Shown one piece after another: positions 42,350 through 52,242 of a stretch of 64,000 nucleotides of DNA. The stretch is taken from NCBI RefSeq assembly GCF_011516935.1, contig NZ_WOTF01000001.1, forward strand, positions 310,001-374,000, in the 5' to 3' direction. The DNA is from Acetobacter farinalis (GTDB lineage: Bacteria; Pseudomonadota; Alphaproteobacteria; Acetobacterales; Acetobacteraceae). Under the pieces are notes generated by a model. It did no database searches. It saw only the letters and a list, made by a program, of their open reading frames with translations, and was not told where the DNA came from. The translations under genes were made by a program, and so were the position numbers. Within the stretch, counting starts at the first letter, position 1; every line of letters begins with the position of its first letter.

Positions 42350-42964
42350 ATGGAAATCGAAATCAAAACGCTTGATAACGGCACCGCCGGATCTGCTACG
42401 CTTCCCGATGCGCTGTTTTCCGTAGCGCCGCGCAATGACATCATGGCGCGCGTCGTGCACTGGCAGCTGGCCAAGCGCCGCGCTGGTACGCACAAGGTCA
42501 AAGGCATGGGCGAAGTGTCCGGCACGACCAAGAAGCCGTATCGCCAGAAAGGCACCGGTAGCGCTCGTCAGGGCTCTCTCCGTGCACCGCAGTATCGCAC
42601 CGGTGGCGTGGTCCACGGTCCGGTTGTGCGTGATCACGGGTATGACCTTCCCAAGAAGGTGCGTCGCCTCGGTCTGATCTCTGCGCTGTCCCAGAAAGCG
42701 AAAGAAGGCAAGCTGGTTGTCCTTCAGTCCGCTTCCGGTGTGGCACGCACGAGCGAACTGGCAGCGAAGCTGAAGACGCTTGGCTGGAAGTCTGCCCTTA
42801 TTGTTGACGCAACTGTTGATGAAGGCTTCCTGCGCGCTGCAAGCAACCTGCCGCGCATTGATGTCCTGCCGACAATTGGCGCCAATGTTTATGACATTCT
42901 TAATCACGAGGTCCTGGCGATTACGCAGGCTGGCCTCGAGGGTCTGAAGGAGCGCCTGGCATGA
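42350..42964 (+). CDS. rplD: 50S ribosomal protein L4
   Basis: A 204-residue protein lining the peptide exit tunnel; in E. coli it also represses the S10 operon. The tunnel loop is recognisable as [31 protein letters not shown], the site of macrolide-resistance changes. Its stop overlaps the rplW start by 4 bases. No S10-type leader matching the E. coli L4 target is evident upstream of rpsJ by eye. Confidence 0.98.
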   Translation: MEIEIKTLDNGTAGSATLPDALFSVAPRNDIMARVVHWQLAKRRAGTHKVKGMGEVSGTTKKPYRQKGTGSARQGSLRAPQYRTGGVVHGPVVRDHGYDLPKKVRRLGLISALSQKAKEGKLVVLQSASGVARTSELAAKLKTLGWKSALIVDATVDEGFLRAASNLPRIDVLPTIGANVYDILNHEVLAITQAGLEGLKERLA

Positions 42965-43296
42965 CGAACATTCTTGCTCTGCGCAAGAAAGCCGAGCGTC
43001 TTTCCCGTGAAGCGATGTACGACATTGTTCGTGCGCCGCTGATCACGGAAAAGGCAACTGCGCTTTCAGAGAAGAATCAGGTTGTTTTCAAGGTTGCGAT
43101 TTCTGCAACCAAGCCTGAAATCAAAGTGGCTGTGGAAACACTGTTCGGCGTCAAGGTCGTTGGCGTTAACACCCTTGTCCAGAAGGGCAAGACCAAGCGC
43201 TTCAAAGGGCGTATGGGGCAGCGTTCTGATATCAAGAAGGCGTTCGTTCAGCTCGCGGAAGGTCAGTCCATCGACCTTACCGCCAAACTGGCGTGA
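42961..43296 (+). CDS. rplW: 50S ribosomal protein L23
   Basis: A 111-residue protein at the tunnel exit that docks trigger factor and SRP. The core [18 protein letters not shown] is standard. The start at the ATGA overlap with rplD gives an 18-residue extension, [16 protein letters not shown], compared with usual homologues. An internal ATG at 43015 (MYDIVRAP) would give the classical length but lacks a good ribosome-binding site. Confidence 0.95.
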   Translation: MTNILALRKKAERLSREAMYDIVRAPLITEKATALSEKNQVVFKVAISATKPEIKVAVETLFGVKVVGVNTLVQKGKTKRFKGRMGQRSDIKKAFVQLAEGQSIDLTAKLA

Positions 43297-43312
43297 CGTG
43301 GGGTAGGAACAA

Positions 43313-44143
43313 ATGGCACTGAAGCACTTTAATCCCGTCACGCCGAGCCTTCGTGGTACGGTTCTGATCGATCGTTCCGACCTTTGGAAGGGCAAGCCGG
43401 TCAAGCAGCTGACGGAAGGTAAAAACAAGACGGGCGGCCGTAACAATAACGGTCGCACCACGTCTCGTTTCCGTGGCGGCGGGCACAAGCAGTCTTACCG
43501 CTATATCGACTTCAAGCGTCGCAAGTTTGATGTGCTGGGCACGGTTGAGCGTCTGGAATACGACCCCAACCGTACCGCCTTCATCGCGCTGGTGAAGTAC
43601 GAAGATGGTGAGCTGGCTTATATCCTGGCACCGCAGCGTCTGAAGGTTGGTGACAATGTCATCTCCGGCACGCGCGTGGACATCAAGCCGGGTAACGCAA
43701 TGCCGCTGGCCGCTATTCCGGTTGGCACGATCGTGCATAACATCGAGATGAAGCAGGGCGCCGGTGGCAAGCTGGCCCGTTCCGCTGGAACGTATGCGCA
43801 GCTCGTCGGTAAAGATGCCGGTTATGCGCAGATCAAGCTGCAGTCTGGTGAGCTGCGCGTTGTGCGTGGTGAATGCATGGCTACGGTTGGCGCTGTCTCC
43901 AACCCGGACAACATGAACCAGCATATCGGTAAAGCTGGCCGTTCGCGCTGGCTGGGCCGTCGTCCGCATAACCGAGGCGTTGTGATGAACCCGGTTGACC
44001 ATCCGCATGGTGGTGGTGAAGGCCGCACCTCTGGTGGCCGTCATCCGGTCACGCCGTGGGGCAAGCCCACCAAAGGTTATAAAACTCGGGTCAACAAGCG
44101 TACGGACAGTCTGATTATCCGTCGTCGGAAGACCGGCAAGTAA
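43313..44143 (+). CDS. rplB: 50S ribosomal protein L2
   Basis: A 276-residue protein, essential for subunit joining and peptidyl transferase activity. [14 protein letters not shown] near residue 225-238 holds the conserved histidine (about residue 230). N-terminal [14 protein letters not shown] and C-terminal [11 protein letters not shown] match the family. It is 16 bases after rplW and 13 before rpsS. Confidence 0.99.
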   Translation: MALKHFNPVTPSLRGTVLIDRSDLWKGKPVKQLTEGKNKTGGRNNNGRTTSRFRGGGHKQSYRYIDFKRRKFDVLGTVERLEYDPNRTAFIALVKYEDGELAYILAPQRLKVGDNVISGTRVDIKPGNAMPLAAIPVGTIVHNIEMKQGAGGKLARSAGTYAQLVGKDAGYAQIKLQSGELRVVRGECMATVGAVSNPDNMNQHIGKAGRSRWLGRRPHNRGVVMNPVDHPHGGGEGRTSGGRHPVTPWGKPTKGYKTRVNKRTDSLIIRRRKTGK

Positions 44144-44156
44144 GGGGCAATAGAAG

Positions 44157-44435
44157 ATGGCACGTTCCGTCTGGAAAGGCCCGTTCGTCGACGGGTATCT
44201 GCTGAACAAGGCTGAGGCGTCCCGCGCGTCGGGTCGTAATGAAGTGATCAAGATCTGGTCACGTCGTTCTACGATCCTTCCGCAGTTCGTTGGTTTGACG
44301 TTCGGTGTTTATAATGGTCAGAAGTTCCTGCCCGTGCAGGTGACGGAGAACATGGTCGGACACAAGTTCGGCGAATTTTCTCCCACCCGTACATTCCACG
44401 GGCATGGGGCCGATAAGAAGTCGAAGCGGGGCTAA
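44157..44435 (+). CDS. rpsS: 30S ribosomal protein S19
   Basis: A 92-residue head protein that contacts S13 and the A-site t[34 protein letters not shown] and the C-terminal [13 protein letters not shown] are standard. One base separates its stop from the rplV start. Confidence 0.99.
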   Translation: MARSVWKGPFVDGYLLNKAEASRASGRNEVIKIWSRRSTILPQFVGLTFGVYNGQKFLPVQVTENMVGHKFGEFSPTRTFHGHGADKKSKRG

Positions 44436-44436
44436 G

Positions 44437-44847
44437 ATGAGCAAGCCGAAGCATCCGCGCACGCTCGCGGAAACAGAAGCGCAGGCTATTACGCGCAACA
44501 TCCGGGTTAGTCCCCGTAAGTTGAACCTTGTTGCGGGTCTGATCCGCAACAAGCCCGCGTCTCAGGCTGTCGCAACCTTGACGTTCTCCAAGCGTCGCAT
44601 TGCCCAGGAAGTCAAAAAGACCCTGGAAAGCGCGATTGCCAATGCAGAGAACAATCATCAGCTGGACGTTGACCAGCTGGTTGTGAAGACGGCTGAGGTC
44701 GGAAAATCCATCGTCATGCGTCGCTTCCATGCGCGTGGCCGTGGTCGCTCCGCCCGTGTGGAAAAGTTCTTCAGCCATCTGAAGATTGTTGTTGCCGAAC
44801 GGGCTCCGGAGCCCGAAGCAGCTTCTCCTGAGCAGAAGGCGGCCTGA
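44437..44847 (+). CDS. rplV: 50S ribosomal protein L22
   Basis: A 136-residue tunnel-wall protein. [17 protein letters not shown] and the beta-hairpin region [21 protein letters not shown], which reaches the tunnel and is a macrolide-resistance site, are clear. The start is MSKPKHPR at 44437; a longer in-frame start lies inside rpsS and is not needed. The tail is Ala/Glu/Pro-rich. Confidence 0.97.
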   Translation: MSKPKHPRTLAETEAQAITRNIRVSPRKLNLVAGLIRNKPASQAVATLTFSKRRIAQEVKKTLESAIANAENNHQLDVDQLVVKTAEVGKSIVMRRFHARGRGRSARVEKFFSHLKIVVAERAPEPEAASPEQKAA

Positions 44848-44850
44848 CGT

Positions 44851-45528
44851 ATGGGACATAAAGTCAATCCAATCGGGCTGCGGCTCGGAATCAATCGCAC
44901 CTGGGATAGCCGTTGGTACGCTGACTCCGACTATTCCCGCCTGCTGCATGAAGACCTGAAGCTGCGTGCGTTCCTGCGCCGCAAGCTTTCCGGTGCTGGT
45001 GTGTCTCGCGTCGTGATCGAACGCCCGGCCAAGAAGCCGCGTGTGACCATCTACGCCGCGCGTCCGGGTGTTGTGATCGGCAAGAAGGGTCAGGACATCG
45101 ATGCTCTGCGCAAAGAGCTGACCAAAATGGCCGGTACGGAAGTGGCTCTCAACATTGTTGAGATCCGCAAGCCCGAAATCGATGCCACGCTGGTTGCTGA
45201 CAACATTGCGCAGCAGCTTGAACGTCGTGTGGCCTTCCGTCGCGCCATGAAGCGCGCCGTGCAGTCCGCTATGCGTCTTGGCGCACAGGGTATCCGTATC
45301 AACTGTTCCGGTCGTCTGGGTGGCGCAGAAATCGCTCGTATCGAGTGGTACCGTGAAGGGCGCGTGCCGCTTCACACGCTGCGCGCTGACATCGATTATG
45401 GAACAGCCACCGCGCGGACGACCTACGGCAGCTGCGGCGTGAAGGTCTGGATCTTCAAAGGTGAGATCCTTGCGCATGACCCACTGGCTCAGGACCGCCG
45501 GGCGGCCGAGCAGGCCCCTCAGCGCTGA
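44851..45528 (+). CDS. rpsC: 30S ribosomal protein S3
   Basis: A 225-residue protein at the mRNA entry site with helicase function together with S4 and S5. [20 protein letters not shown], the KH motif [12 protein letters not shown] and the C-domain [34 protein letters not shown] are as expected. It starts 3 bases after rplV. Confidence 0.99.
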   Translation: MGHKVNPIGLRLGINRTWDSRWYADSDYSRLLHEDLKLRAFLRRKLSGAGVSRVVIERPAKKPRVTIYAARPGVVIGKKGQDIDALRKELTKMAGTEVALNIVEIRKPEIDATLVADNIAQQLERRVAFRRAMKRAVQSAMRLGAQGIRINCSGRLGGAEIARIEWYREGRVPLHTLRADIDYGTATARTTYGSCGVKVWIFKGEILAHDPLAQDRRAAEQAPQR

Positions 45529-45546
45529 GGCGAAGGATAGAAGACA

Positions 45547-45963
45547 ATGCTCTCTCCGAAGCGAACTAAATTCCGCAAGGCTCACAAAGGTCGTATTCAC
45601 GGCCTGGCCAAAAGCGGTACGACGCTCAACTTCGGTACGTTCGGTCTGAAGGCTCTTCAGCCCGAACGTATCACCGCACGGCAGATTGAAGCCTCTCGTC
45701 GGGCTATCACCAGGGCGATGAAACGCGCAGGTCGCGTGTGGATTCGTATTTTTCCTGACCTTCCGGTCTCGACAAAGCCTGCAGAAGTGCGTATGGGCTC
45801 GGGCAAGGGATCACCAGAATACTGGGTGGCCCGTGTGAAACCCGGTCGCATCTTGTTTGAAATCGAAGGCGTGCCGCCTGAAGTTGCGCGTGAAGCGCTG
45901 GCTCTGGGTGCGGCAAAGCTGCCGATCAAGACGAAATTTGTGACCCGAATTGGAGATGCGTAA
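45547..45963 (+). CDS. rplP: 50S ribosomal protein L16
   Basis: A 138-residue protein that helps place tRNA in the A site. [16 protein letters not shown] and [24 protein letters not shown] are the standard segments; the arginine in the latter is the hydroxylation target in E. coli. One base separates it from rpmC. Confidence 0.99.
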   Translation: MLSPKRTKFRKAHKGRIHGLAKSGTTLNFGTFGLKALQPERITARQIEASRRAITRAMKRAGRVWIRIFPDLPVSTKPAEVRMGSGKGSPEYWVARVKPGRILFEIEGVPPEVAREALALGAAKLPIKTKFVTRIGDA

Positions 45964-45964
45964 G

Positions 45965-46204
45965 ATGGCGAAGGCAACAAAGCCCGCTGACCTGCGTGCC
46001 AAGACGGCCGATGAACTGAACACGCTTCTGCTGGAGCTGAAGCGTGAGCAGCTCAATCTCCGGTTCCAGAAGGCAACCGGGCAGAACGAAGGCCAGAGCC
46101 GCATTCGTGTGGTCCGTCGTGAAATTGCGCGCATCAAAACGATTGCTGCGCAGAATACTGAGAAGTCTGCGGCAGGTGCGAAAACATCTGCTGCCATTTC
46201 CTGA
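45965..46204 (+). CDS. rpmC: 50S ribosomal protein L29
   Basis: A 79-residue two-helix protein near the tunnel exit. [32 protein letters not shown] is the family core. The C-terminal tail of about 15 residues ([14 protein letters not shown]) is longer than in E. coli (63 residues). The start MAKATKPA is chosen over an upstream in-frame ATG that overlaps rplP. Confidence 0.97.
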   Translation: MAKATKPADLRAKTADELNTLLLELKREQLNLRFQKATGQNEGQSRIRVVRREIARIKTIAAQNTEKSAAGAKTSAAIS

Positions 46205-46217
46205 AGGGAGTTGGACG

Positions 46218-46490
46218 ATGCCAAGGCGCGTCCTTACCGGACGTGTGACCAGCGACAAGATGGACAAGACCGTAACGGTTCTTGTCGATCGTCGCGTCAT
46301 GCATCCGCTGTATAAGAAGTTCATCCGTCGCTCAAAGAAATATGCAGCGCACGATGAAGAGAATGTCTGCAAAGTTGGCGATACCGTGCGCATCATCGAG
46401 TGTGCACCGATCTCCCGCCGCAAGACGTGGGCCGTGGTGGCACGCAACGGCGAGGTCGTTGATGCGTCCTCCGCTGGCGTGTCGGCGTAA
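46218..46490 (+). CDS. rpsQ: 30S ribosomal protein S17
   Basis: A 90-residue OB-fold protein that binds 16S rRNA in early assembly. [23 protein letters not shown] and [30 protein letters not shown] are characteristic. GAAGGGAG precedes the ATG; the longer upstream frame overlaps rpmC and is not used. Confidence 0.98.
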   Translation: MPRRVLTGRVTSDKMDKTVTVLVDRRVMHPLYKKFIRRSKKYAAHDEENVCKVGDTVRIIECAPISRRKTWAVVARNGEVVDASSAGVSA

Positions 46491-46508
46491 GGTAAGGATA
46501 TCTAGATC

Positions 46509-46877
46509 ATGATCCATCCCGAGACCAACCTCGACGTGGCCGACAATTCTGGTGCGCGTCAGGTGCAGTGCATCAAGGTGCTGGGCGGTTCCAAACGGAA
46601 ATCCGCCTCGGTCGGCGACGTGATCGTCGTGTCTGTCAAGGAAGCCATCCCCCGCGGGAAGGTGAAAAAAGGCGACGTCCACCAAGCTGTTATCGTGCGT
46701 ACCTCTTATCCGGTTCGTCGCCCCGATGGGAGCGCCATCCGCTTTGATAAGAATGCTGCTGTTCTGATCAACAAGCAGCAGGAGCCGATCGGCACCCGTA
46801 TCTTCGGCCCGGTTGTTCGTGAACTGCGTGCGCGCAAGTTCATGAAAATTATCTCTCTGGCGCCGGAGGTTCTATAA
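46509..46877 (+). CDS. rplN: 50S ribosomal protein L14
   Basis: A 122-residue protein at the subunit interface and the docking site of the silencing factor Rsf[28 protein letters not shown] and [31 protein letters not shown] are standard. Its stop codon touches the rplX start directly. It opens the spc gene set. Confidence 0.99.
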   Translation: MIHPETNLDVADNSGARQVQCIKVLGGSKRKSASVGDVIVVSVKEAIPRGKVKKGDVHQAVIVRTSYPVRRPDGSAIRFDKNAAVLINKQQEPIGTRIFGPVVRELRARKFMKIISLAPEVL

Positions 46878-47198
46878 ATGGCTGCTCGCATTAAAAAAGG
46901 CGATACGGTTGTTGTCATCAGCGGTTCCTCCAAGGGAACGCAGGGTGAAGTCCTTTCCGTCCGTCCGGCTGAAAACCGTGCTGTTGTGCGTGGTGCTGCG
47001 CTGATCAAGCGTCACCAGAAAGCAACGCGTATGGGTGAAGAAGGTGGCATCATTACACGTGAAGCCGCTATTCATCTGTCTAATCTGAAACTGATCGATC
47101 CGGCTTCCAAGAAGCCGACCCGCGTTGGGTTCCGTGTTCTGGAAGATGGTCGGAAAGTTCGCGTTGCTAAAGCGACCGGCGAAGTGATTGAAGGCTGA
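46878..47198 (+). CDS. rplX: 50S ribosomal protein L24
   Basis: A 106-residue assembly-initiator protein with an N-terminal KOW motif ([22 protein letters not shown]). The ATG follows the rplN stop with no spacing, so the ribosome-binding site (GGAGG) lies in the end of rplN and translation is coupled. Confidence 0.98.
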   Translation: MAARIKKGDTVVVISGSSKGTQGEVLSVRPAENRAVVRGAALIKRHQKATRMGEEGGIITREAAIHLSNLKLIDPASKKPTRVGFRVLEDGRKVRVAKATGEVIEG

Positions 47199-47208
47199 GG
47201 GGGCGAGA

Positions 47209-47778
47209 ATGAGTGAGTCTAAGGGCGTTCGTTCCGTTCCTCGTATGCAGGAACGTTATGAAGCCGAGCTGCGCGCCAAGTTGCGTGAGCAGTTTGGTTA
47301 CAAAAACCTGATGCAGGTTCCTCGGCTGGAAAAAATTGTCCTGAATATGGGCGTTGGTGAAGCTGCGGGCGACCAGAAGAAGCTGGACGCGGCCGTTGCT
47401 GAAATGACGCTGATTGCAGGGCAGAAGCCGGTCAAGACCGTTGCCAAGAAGGCAATTGCGGGTTTCAAGATCCGTGAAGGTCTGCCGATTGGCTGTAAGG
47501 TTACGCTGCGTCGTGCACAGATGTACGAATTCCTGGATCGTCTGGTCACGATCGCAATGCCCCGCATTCGCGATTTCCGCGGGCTGCCGGCCAATAAGGG
47601 ATTTGACGGACGCGGTAACTTCGCACTCGGTCTGAAAGAGCAGATCATTTTCCCCGAAATCGACTACGATAAGGTAGATGAAATTCGCGGGATGGATGTC
47701 GTGTTCGTGACGAGCGCAAAGACGGATGCCGAAGCCAAGGCGCTTCTTAAAGCATTCGATCTCCCCTTTGCGGCTTGA
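47209..47778 (+). CDS. rplE: 50S ribosomal protein L5
   Basis: A 189-residue protein that binds 5S rRNA and contacts P-site t[23 protein letters not shown] and IKNK-region equivalents such as [17 protein letters not shown] are present, with [20 protein letters not shown] near the C-terminus. MSESKGVRS at 47209 is taken as start; GGGGGCGAG precedes it. Confidence 0.98.
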   Translation: MSESKGVRSVPRMQERYEAELRAKLREQFGYKNLMQVPRLEKIVLNMGVGEAAGDQKKLDAAVAEMTLIAGQKPVKTVAKKAIAGFKIREGLPIGCKVTLRRAQMYEFLDRLVTIAMPRIRDFRGLPANKGFDGRGNFALGLKEQIIFPEIDYDKVDEIRGMDVVFVTSAKTDAEAKALLKAFDLPFAA

Positions 47779-47816
47779 GTGAAATAGGCTACCAGTCACC
47801 AAGTGTTGTTGTCTTG

Positions 47817-47836
47817 GAAAACCGTCGGAGGTTTTC
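47817..47836 (+). promoter_or_regulatory. hairpin between rplE and rpsN
   Basis: GAAAACC (47817-47823) and GGTTTTC (47830-47836) form a 7-bp stem in the 83-base rplE-rpsN gap, one of the longest gaps inside the spc set. In E. coli the S8 repressor target lies at the start of rplE; nothing proves that this stem is a counterpart. Confidence 0.35.
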
Positions 47837-47861
47837 GAAGGGTTCCGGAGGATAAAATTAT

Positions 47862-48167
47862 ATGGCTAAGACTTCTGCCATCACGCGTAATGCCAAGCGG
47901 GCACGCATGGCTGCGCGGGACAAGGAAAAGCGTGCGGCGCTGAAGAATATCGTTATGGACCGCTCGCTTCCTGTGGAAGATCGGTTTGATGCGTCTTTAA
48001 AGCTGGCTGAACTGCCGCGGAATGGCTCACGCGTTCGCGTGCGTCTTCGTTGCAAACTTACGGGACGCTCTCGCGGGAATTACCGCAAGTTTGAGCTGTG
48101 CCGTATTGCACTGCGTGATCTGGCTTCAAACGGGCAGATCCCGGGCCTGGTCAAAGCTAGCTGGTAA
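47862..48167 (+). CDS. rpsN: 30S ribosomal protein S14, zinc-independent type
   Basis: A 101-residue protein. The CxxC zinc-binding pairs of the short S14 form are absent; instead the long form with [32 protein letters not shown] is seen. GTTCCGGAGGATAAAATTAT precedes the ATG. It is 9 bases before rpsH. Confidence 0.98.
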   Translation: MAKTSAITRNAKRARMAARDKEKRAALKNIVMDRSLPVEDRFDASLKLAELPRNGSRVRVRLRCKLTGRSRGNYRKFELCRIALRDLASNGQIPGLVKASW

Positions 48168-48176
48168 GGGCGCACA

Positions 48177-48575
48177 ATGTCACTTTCTGATCCGCTGGGT
48201 GATATGCTCACCCGTATTCGTAACGCACAGCGTGCACGTCATGTCTCCTGTGTGTCACCGGCTTCCAAGCTGCGTTCGAATGTTCTCGATGCCCTGCAGC
48301 GTGAAGGCTACATCCGTGGCTATTCACACGAAGAAATTCGCAAAGGCGTCACTCAGCTTCATATCGAGCTGAAATATTCCGAAGGCGAGCCGGTCATTAA
48401 AGAAATTCATCGCGTGTCCCGTCCGGGCCGTCGCGTATATTCCAAGATCAAGGAATTGCCGCGTGTGAGCGCTGGGCTCGGGGTTTCGATCCTGTCCACG
48501 CCTCGTGGTGTTCTGTCTGATGTCGAGGCTCGCGCTGCCAATGTTGGCGGCGAAGTCCTCTGTCGCGTGTTCTGA
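48177..48575 (+). CDS. rpsH: 30S ribosomal protein S8
   Basis: A 132-residue protein binding the central domain of 16S rRNA; in E. coli it represses the spc message. SDPLGDMLTRIRNAQRARH at the N-terminus and GLGVSILSTPRGVLSDVEARAANVGGEVLCRVF at the C-terminus are typical. Confidence 0.99.
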   Translation: MSLSDPLGDMLTRIRNAQRARHVSCVSPASKLRSNVLDALQREGYIRGYSHEEIRKGVTQLHIELKYSEGEPVIKEIHRVSRPGRRVYSKIKELPRVSAGLGVSILSTPRGVLSDVEARAANVGGEVLCRVF

Positions 48576-48585
48576 GGAGGGATAA

Positions 48586-49119
48586 ATGTCACGTGTAGGC
48601 AAATATCCCGTTGATGTTCCCGCCGGGGTGACTGTCTCGATTGCAGACGGTGTCTTCAAGGCGAAAGGGAAGCTGGGCGAATTATCTTTGCCGCTTTCCT
48701 CTCATATTGAGGCGGAAATTTCAGACGGGAAGGTTGCGGTGCGTCCGGTTGGGACTGCAGCGCAGGCTCGTATGATGTGGGGTACAACCCGCGCTCTGAT
48801 TGCGACAGCAGTCAAGGGTGTGTCTGAAGGCTTTTCAAAGGCTCTTGAGATTAACGGCACTGGTTACCGTGCTGCCGTTCAGGGTTCAAATCTTGTGATG
48901 AACCTCGGCTATTCTCACGACGTGGTTTATCCGATCCCGCAGGGTATCAAGATCTCCACGCCGCGTCCGACAGCTATCCTTGTCGAAGGTATCGACAAGC
49001 AGCGTGTTGGGCAGGTCGCTCTTGATATTCGCAGTTTCCGCAAGCCTGAGCCCTATAAAGGCAAGGGTGTGCGTTATGAGACGGAAACCATTCGTCGCAA
49101 GGAAGGCAAGAAGAAATAA
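48586..49119 (+). CDS. rplF: 50S ribosomal protein L6
   Basis: A 177-residue protein near the sarcin-ricin loop. [15 protein letters not shown], the [15 protein letters not shown] turn between its two domains and [14 protein letters not shown] near the end are characteristic. Its stop shares one base with the rplR start (TAATG). Confidence 0.99.
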   Translation: MSRVGKYPVDVPAGVTVSIADGVFKAKGKLGELSLPLSSHIEAEISDGKVAVRPVGTAAQARMMWGTTRALIATAVKGVSEGFSKALEINGTGYRAAVQGSNLVMNLGYSHDVVYPIPQGIKISTPRPTAILVEGIDKQRVGQVALDIRSFRKPEPYKGKGVRYETETIRRKEGKKK

Positions 49120-49481
49120 TGAGCACTCAGCAGGAACTGCGGAATCGCCGGCGTGCTCGCCTGCGTTTTCAGCTCCGTCGCAAGGCTGGTGGTCGTCCGC
49201 GTCTGTCGGTCTTCCGGTCTGGCAAGAACATCTATGCGCAGGTCATTGACGATGTGCGTGGGTGCACCCTTGCTGCCGCTTCCAGCCTGGATAAAGAACT
49301 CCGTACGTCTCTGAAGACCGGTGCCAACAAGGACAGCGCAGGCGCTGTCGGCAAACTTGTTGCGCAGCGTGCCGTGGCCGCAGGCGTCTCCCAGGTTGTT
49401 TTCGACAGGGGGTCGTATCTTTATCATGGGCGCGTGAAAGCCCTGGCGGAGGCTGCCCGCGAGGGCGGTCTCTCCTTCTGA
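49119..49481 (+). CDS. rplR: 50S ribosomal protein L18
   Basis: A 120-residue 5S rRNA-binding protein. [34 protein letters not shown] and the C-terminal [24 protein letters not shown] are standard. The one-base overlap with rplF implies termination-reinitiation. Confidence 0.99.
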   Translation: MSTQQELRNRRRARLRFQLRRKAGGRPRLSVFRSGKNIYAQVIDDVRGCTLAAASSLDKELRTSLKTGANKDSAGAVGKLVAQRAVAAGVSQVVFDRGSYLYHGRVKALAEAAREGGLSF

Positions 49482-49496
49482 GGAAAGGATCACGTA

Positions 49497-50075
49497 ATGG
49501 CTCGTGAACCAAGAGAAGGCGGTCGAGGCGGCCGTGATCGTGAACGCGAAGGCGATGAACTGGTTGATAAGCTGGTAACCATCAATCGCGTTGCTAAGGT
49601 TGTTAAGGGTGGTCGGCGTTTTGCCTTCGCTGCACTGGTTGTCGTTGGTGACCAGAAAGGCCGCGTTGGGTATGGTGCTGGTAAAGCTCGCGAAGTGCCT
49701 GAAGCTATCCGCAAGGCGACGGAACGTGCCAAACGTGGCATGATCCGCGTGCCGATGAAGGAAGGCCGCACGCTGCATCATGATGTAGCTGGCCACTTCG
49801 GTGCCGGTAAGGTGATTCTGCGCTCTGCTGAAGCAGGGACGGGGATCATCGCTGGCGGTCCGATGCGCGCTGTGTTTGAAAGCCTGGGCATTAATGACGT
49901 GGTTGCCAAGTCCCTCGGGACCCGTAACCCGCATAACATGGTGAAAGCGACGTTCGCGGCGCTGGAACGGTGTGCAAGCCCGCGTTCTGTAGCCAATCGT
50001 CGTGGCAAGAAGGTTGCTGAAATCTTCGGTAAGCGCGACCAGGCTGCTTCGGCTGTGGAGGCGGCAGATGCCTGA
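49497..50075 (+). CDS. rpsE: 30S ribosomal protein S5
   Basis: A 192-residue protein at the mRNA entry, involved in decoding accuracy and the site of spectinomycin-resistance changes. [37 protein letters not shown] and [16 protein letters not shown] are present. The N-terminus has an [11 protein letters not shown] charged extension. It overlaps rpmD by 8 bases. Confidence 0.99.
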   Translation: MAREPREGGRGGRDREREGDELVDKLVTINRVAKVVKGGRRFAFAALVVVGDQKGRVGYGAGKAREVPEAIRKATERAKRGMIRVPMKEGRTLHHDVAGHFGAGKVILRSAEAGTGIIAGGPMRAVFESLGINDVVAKSLGTRNPHNMVKATFAALERCASPRSVANRRGKKVAEIFGKRDQAASAVEAADA

Positions 50076-50253
50076 GGTCAAGACATTTAAAGTCATCCAG
50101 ATTGCGTCCGGTAACGGTCGCAAGCCTGGTCAGAAAGAGACCCTCGTGGGTCTCGGCCTGAACAAGATCGGTCGTGAGCGGGTATTGGAAGATACCCCTT
50201 CAACCCGCGGTATGGTCCGTAAGGTGGCCCACCTTGTGAAGGTGGAGGATTGA
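50068..50253 (+). CDS. rpmD: 50S ribosomal protein L30
   Basis: A 61-residue protein with the family core [28 protein letters not shown] and [17 protein letters not shown]. The start MPEVKTFK at 50068 has GTGGAGGCGG upstream and lies inside the end of rpsE. A longer frame from 50002 is not supported. Confidence 0.97.
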   Translation: MPEVKTFKVIQIASGNGRKPGQKETLVGLGLNKIGRERVLEDTPSTRGMVRKVAHLVKVED

Positions 50254-50254
50254 T

Positions 50255-50746
50255 ATGAATCTGAACGAACTGCGCGATAACGAAGGCTCTCGTTACCGCA
50301 AAAAGCGTCTCGGTCGTGGTATCGGTTCTGGTAAGGGCAAGACGTCCGGTAAAGGTGTGAAGGGGCAGAAAGCACGTGAAGGCGTGTCCCTGAACGGCTT
50401 TGAAGGTGGTCAGCTCCCGATTTACCGTCGTCTGCCGAAACGCGGCTTCAAGAACATCTTCCGCAAGGTTTATGCTCCGGTTAACCTCGGTGCGATTGAA
50501 AAAGCCTTTGCTGATGGCAAGCTTGAAGCTGGCGCGGCTGTTACGGAAGATACGCTGAAAAATGCCGGTCTTGTCGGCACTGGCAAGTATGCCGGTGTGC
50601 GCATTCTGGCTGAAGGCGAACTGACCCGTGCTGTCACGTTCGAAGTGTCTGGTGCTTCTGCTTCCGCAGTGGCAGCTATTGAGAAAGCTGGCGGATCCAT
50701 CAAGGTCCTGGTGGCACCGAAAGCTGCTGAAGCCAGCGCATCCTGA
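50255..50746 (+). CDS. rplO: 50S ribosomal protein L15
   Basis: A 163-residue protein. The Gly/Lys-rich N-terminus ([26 protein letters not shown]), [18 protein letters not shown] and the C-terminal [15 protein letters not shown] are typical. It starts one base after the rpmD stop and is followed by a strong hairpin in the 137-base gap before secY. Confidence 0.99.
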   Translation: MNLNELRDNEGSRYRKKRLGRGIGSGKGKTSGKGVKGQKAREGVSLNGFEGGQLPIYRRLPKRGFKNIFRKVYAPVNLGAIEKAFADGKLEAGAAVTEDTLKNAGLVGTGKYAGVRILAEGELTRAVTFEVSGASASAVAAIEKAGGSIKVLVAPKAAEASAS

Positions 50747-50752
50747 TGTCCG

Positions 50753-50788
50753 GGGCGGGAAGGACAGGTTCTTACTGTTCTCCCGCCC
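50753..50788 (+). promoter_or_regulatory. long hairpin between rplO and secY
   Basis: GGGCGGGA (50753-50760) pairs with TCCCGCCC (50781-50788), and GGACAG (50762-50767) pairs with CTGTTC (50775-50780) inside it, leaving one bulged A and a 7-base loop. The stem is about 14 bp with no U-tract. It lies about 95 bases before secY, where ribosomal-protein and translocon expression may need to diverge. Confidence 0.6.
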
Positions 50789-50883
50789 TGTGCGTCTCCA
50801 GATGTGGTCTGGGTTAACTCTTAGACTATCATGACAGCGTCCCGCGTTATGTGGTGGCGCTGTTTGTGTGAAAGGACGGACGC

Positions 50884-52242
50884 ATGGCTTCCGCGGCCGA
50901 ACAGTTGGCTGCCAACTTTAATGTGGGCTCCTTTGCCAAGGCAACCGAACTCAAAAAGCGGATTTGGTTCACGCTTGGTGCGCTGATTATCTATCGCCTG
51001 GGTACATACATTCCGGTTCCGGGTGTTGATGCCACGGTGATGGGGCAGCTTCTGGCTCAGCATCAGGGTGGCATTCTGGGCATGTTCAACATGTTCACCG
51101 GTGGTGCGCTCGGGCGTATGACCGTTTTTGCCCTCAACATCATGCCCTACATCTCTGCCTCGATTATTGTGCAGCTGATGTCTACGGCTGTTCCTTCTCT
51201 GGAAGCCCTTAAAAAAGAGGGTGAGCAGGGGCGGAAAAAGCTTAATCAGTATACCCGCTATCTCACTGTGATTATTGCGTTGTTCCAGGCGTACGGCATT
51301 GCTGTCGGGCTTGAGAATATGCATAGCGCGGCTGGATCTGCCGTGGTGACTCCCGGTGTATTCTTTCTGGTTTCCTGTGTGATCACCCTGGTGGGTGGCA
51401 CCATGTTCCTGATGTGGCTGGGTGAGCAGATTACGTCCCGCGGTGTGGGTAACGGGATCTCGCTGATTATTTTCGCCGGTATCGTGGCCAATCTGCCGCA
51501 TGCCATGGCGAGCCTCTTCCAGCTTGGCTATACAGGCGCGCTCTCACCATTTTTCGTGCTGGTTTTTCTTGTTCTTGCCGCGGTGACGATTACGTTCATC
51601 GTCTTCATGGAGCAGGCCCAGAGACGCGTTGTGATCCAGTATCCCAAGCGCCAGATGGGGCAGAGGATGTTTGGGGGGGATACCACCCATATGCCTCTCA
51701 AGGTGAACACAGCAGGCGTTATCCCGCCGATTTTCGCATCATCCGTGCTGTTGATCCCGGTAACGATTTCCGGCTTCATGAATGGCAAGTCCATGCCGGG
51801 ATGGCTTTCGTTCCTGGGTGAGGAACTGGGGCAGGGGCAGCCGCTCTATATGCTGTTCTATGCTGCGATGATCGTGTTCTTCTCGTATTTTTACGCAGCG
51901 GTCACGTTCAACCCGGCTGAAACAGCGGATAACCTGCGCAAGCAGGGCGGGTTTATTCCCGGGATTCGCCCGGGTGCTGCAACGGCAACCTATTTCGACA
52001 AGATTCTCACGCGCCTGACGACGATCGGTGCGGCCTATATGGTTCTTGTGTGTCTCCTGCCGCAGATTCTGATCAGCCGTTACAACGTGCCTTTCTATTT
52101 TGGCGGCACCAGTCTGATCATTATCGTGTCAGTCACGATTGATACCGTGACACAGGTGCAGTCGCATCTTGTCGCGCACCAGTATCAGGGGCTGATGCGT
52201 CGCTCTCGTGGCGGAAAGAAGCAGAGGGTTATCAGACGATGA
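50884..52242 (+). CDS. secY: protein translocase subunit SecY
   Basis: A 452-residue, 10-helix channel subunit of the Sec translocon. N-terminal ATELKKRIWFTLGALIIYRLGTYIPVPGVD, the plug region near GGILGMFNMFTGGALGRMTVFALNIMPYISASI, and RITTIGAAY-like LTRLTTIGAAYMVLVCLLPQ with the C-terminal DTVTQVQSHLVAHQYQGLMRR are typical. AAAGGACGGACGC precedes the ATG. It overlaps adk by 4 bases. Confidence 0.99.
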   Translation: MASAAEQLAANFNVGSFAKATELKKRIWFTLGALIIYRLGTYIPVPGVDATVMGQLLAQHQGGILGMFNMFTGGALGRMTVFALNIMPYISASIIVQLMSTAVPSLEALKKEGEQGRKKLNQYTRYLTVIIALFQAYGIAVGLENMHSAAGSAVVTPGVFFLVSCVITLVGGTMFLMWLGEQITSRGVGNGISLIIFAGIVANLPHAMASLFQLGYTGALSPFFVLVFLVLAAVTITFIVFMEQAQRRVVIQYPKRQMGQRMFGGDTTHMPLKVNTAGVIPPIFASSVLLIPVTISGFMNGKSMPGWLSFLGEELGQGQPLYMLFYAAMIVFFSYFYAAVTFNPAETADNLRKQGGFIPGIRPGAATATYFDKILTRLTTIGAAYMVLVCLLPQILISRYNVPFYFGGTSLIIIVSVTIDTVTQVQSHLVAHQYQGLMRRSRGGKKQRVIRR

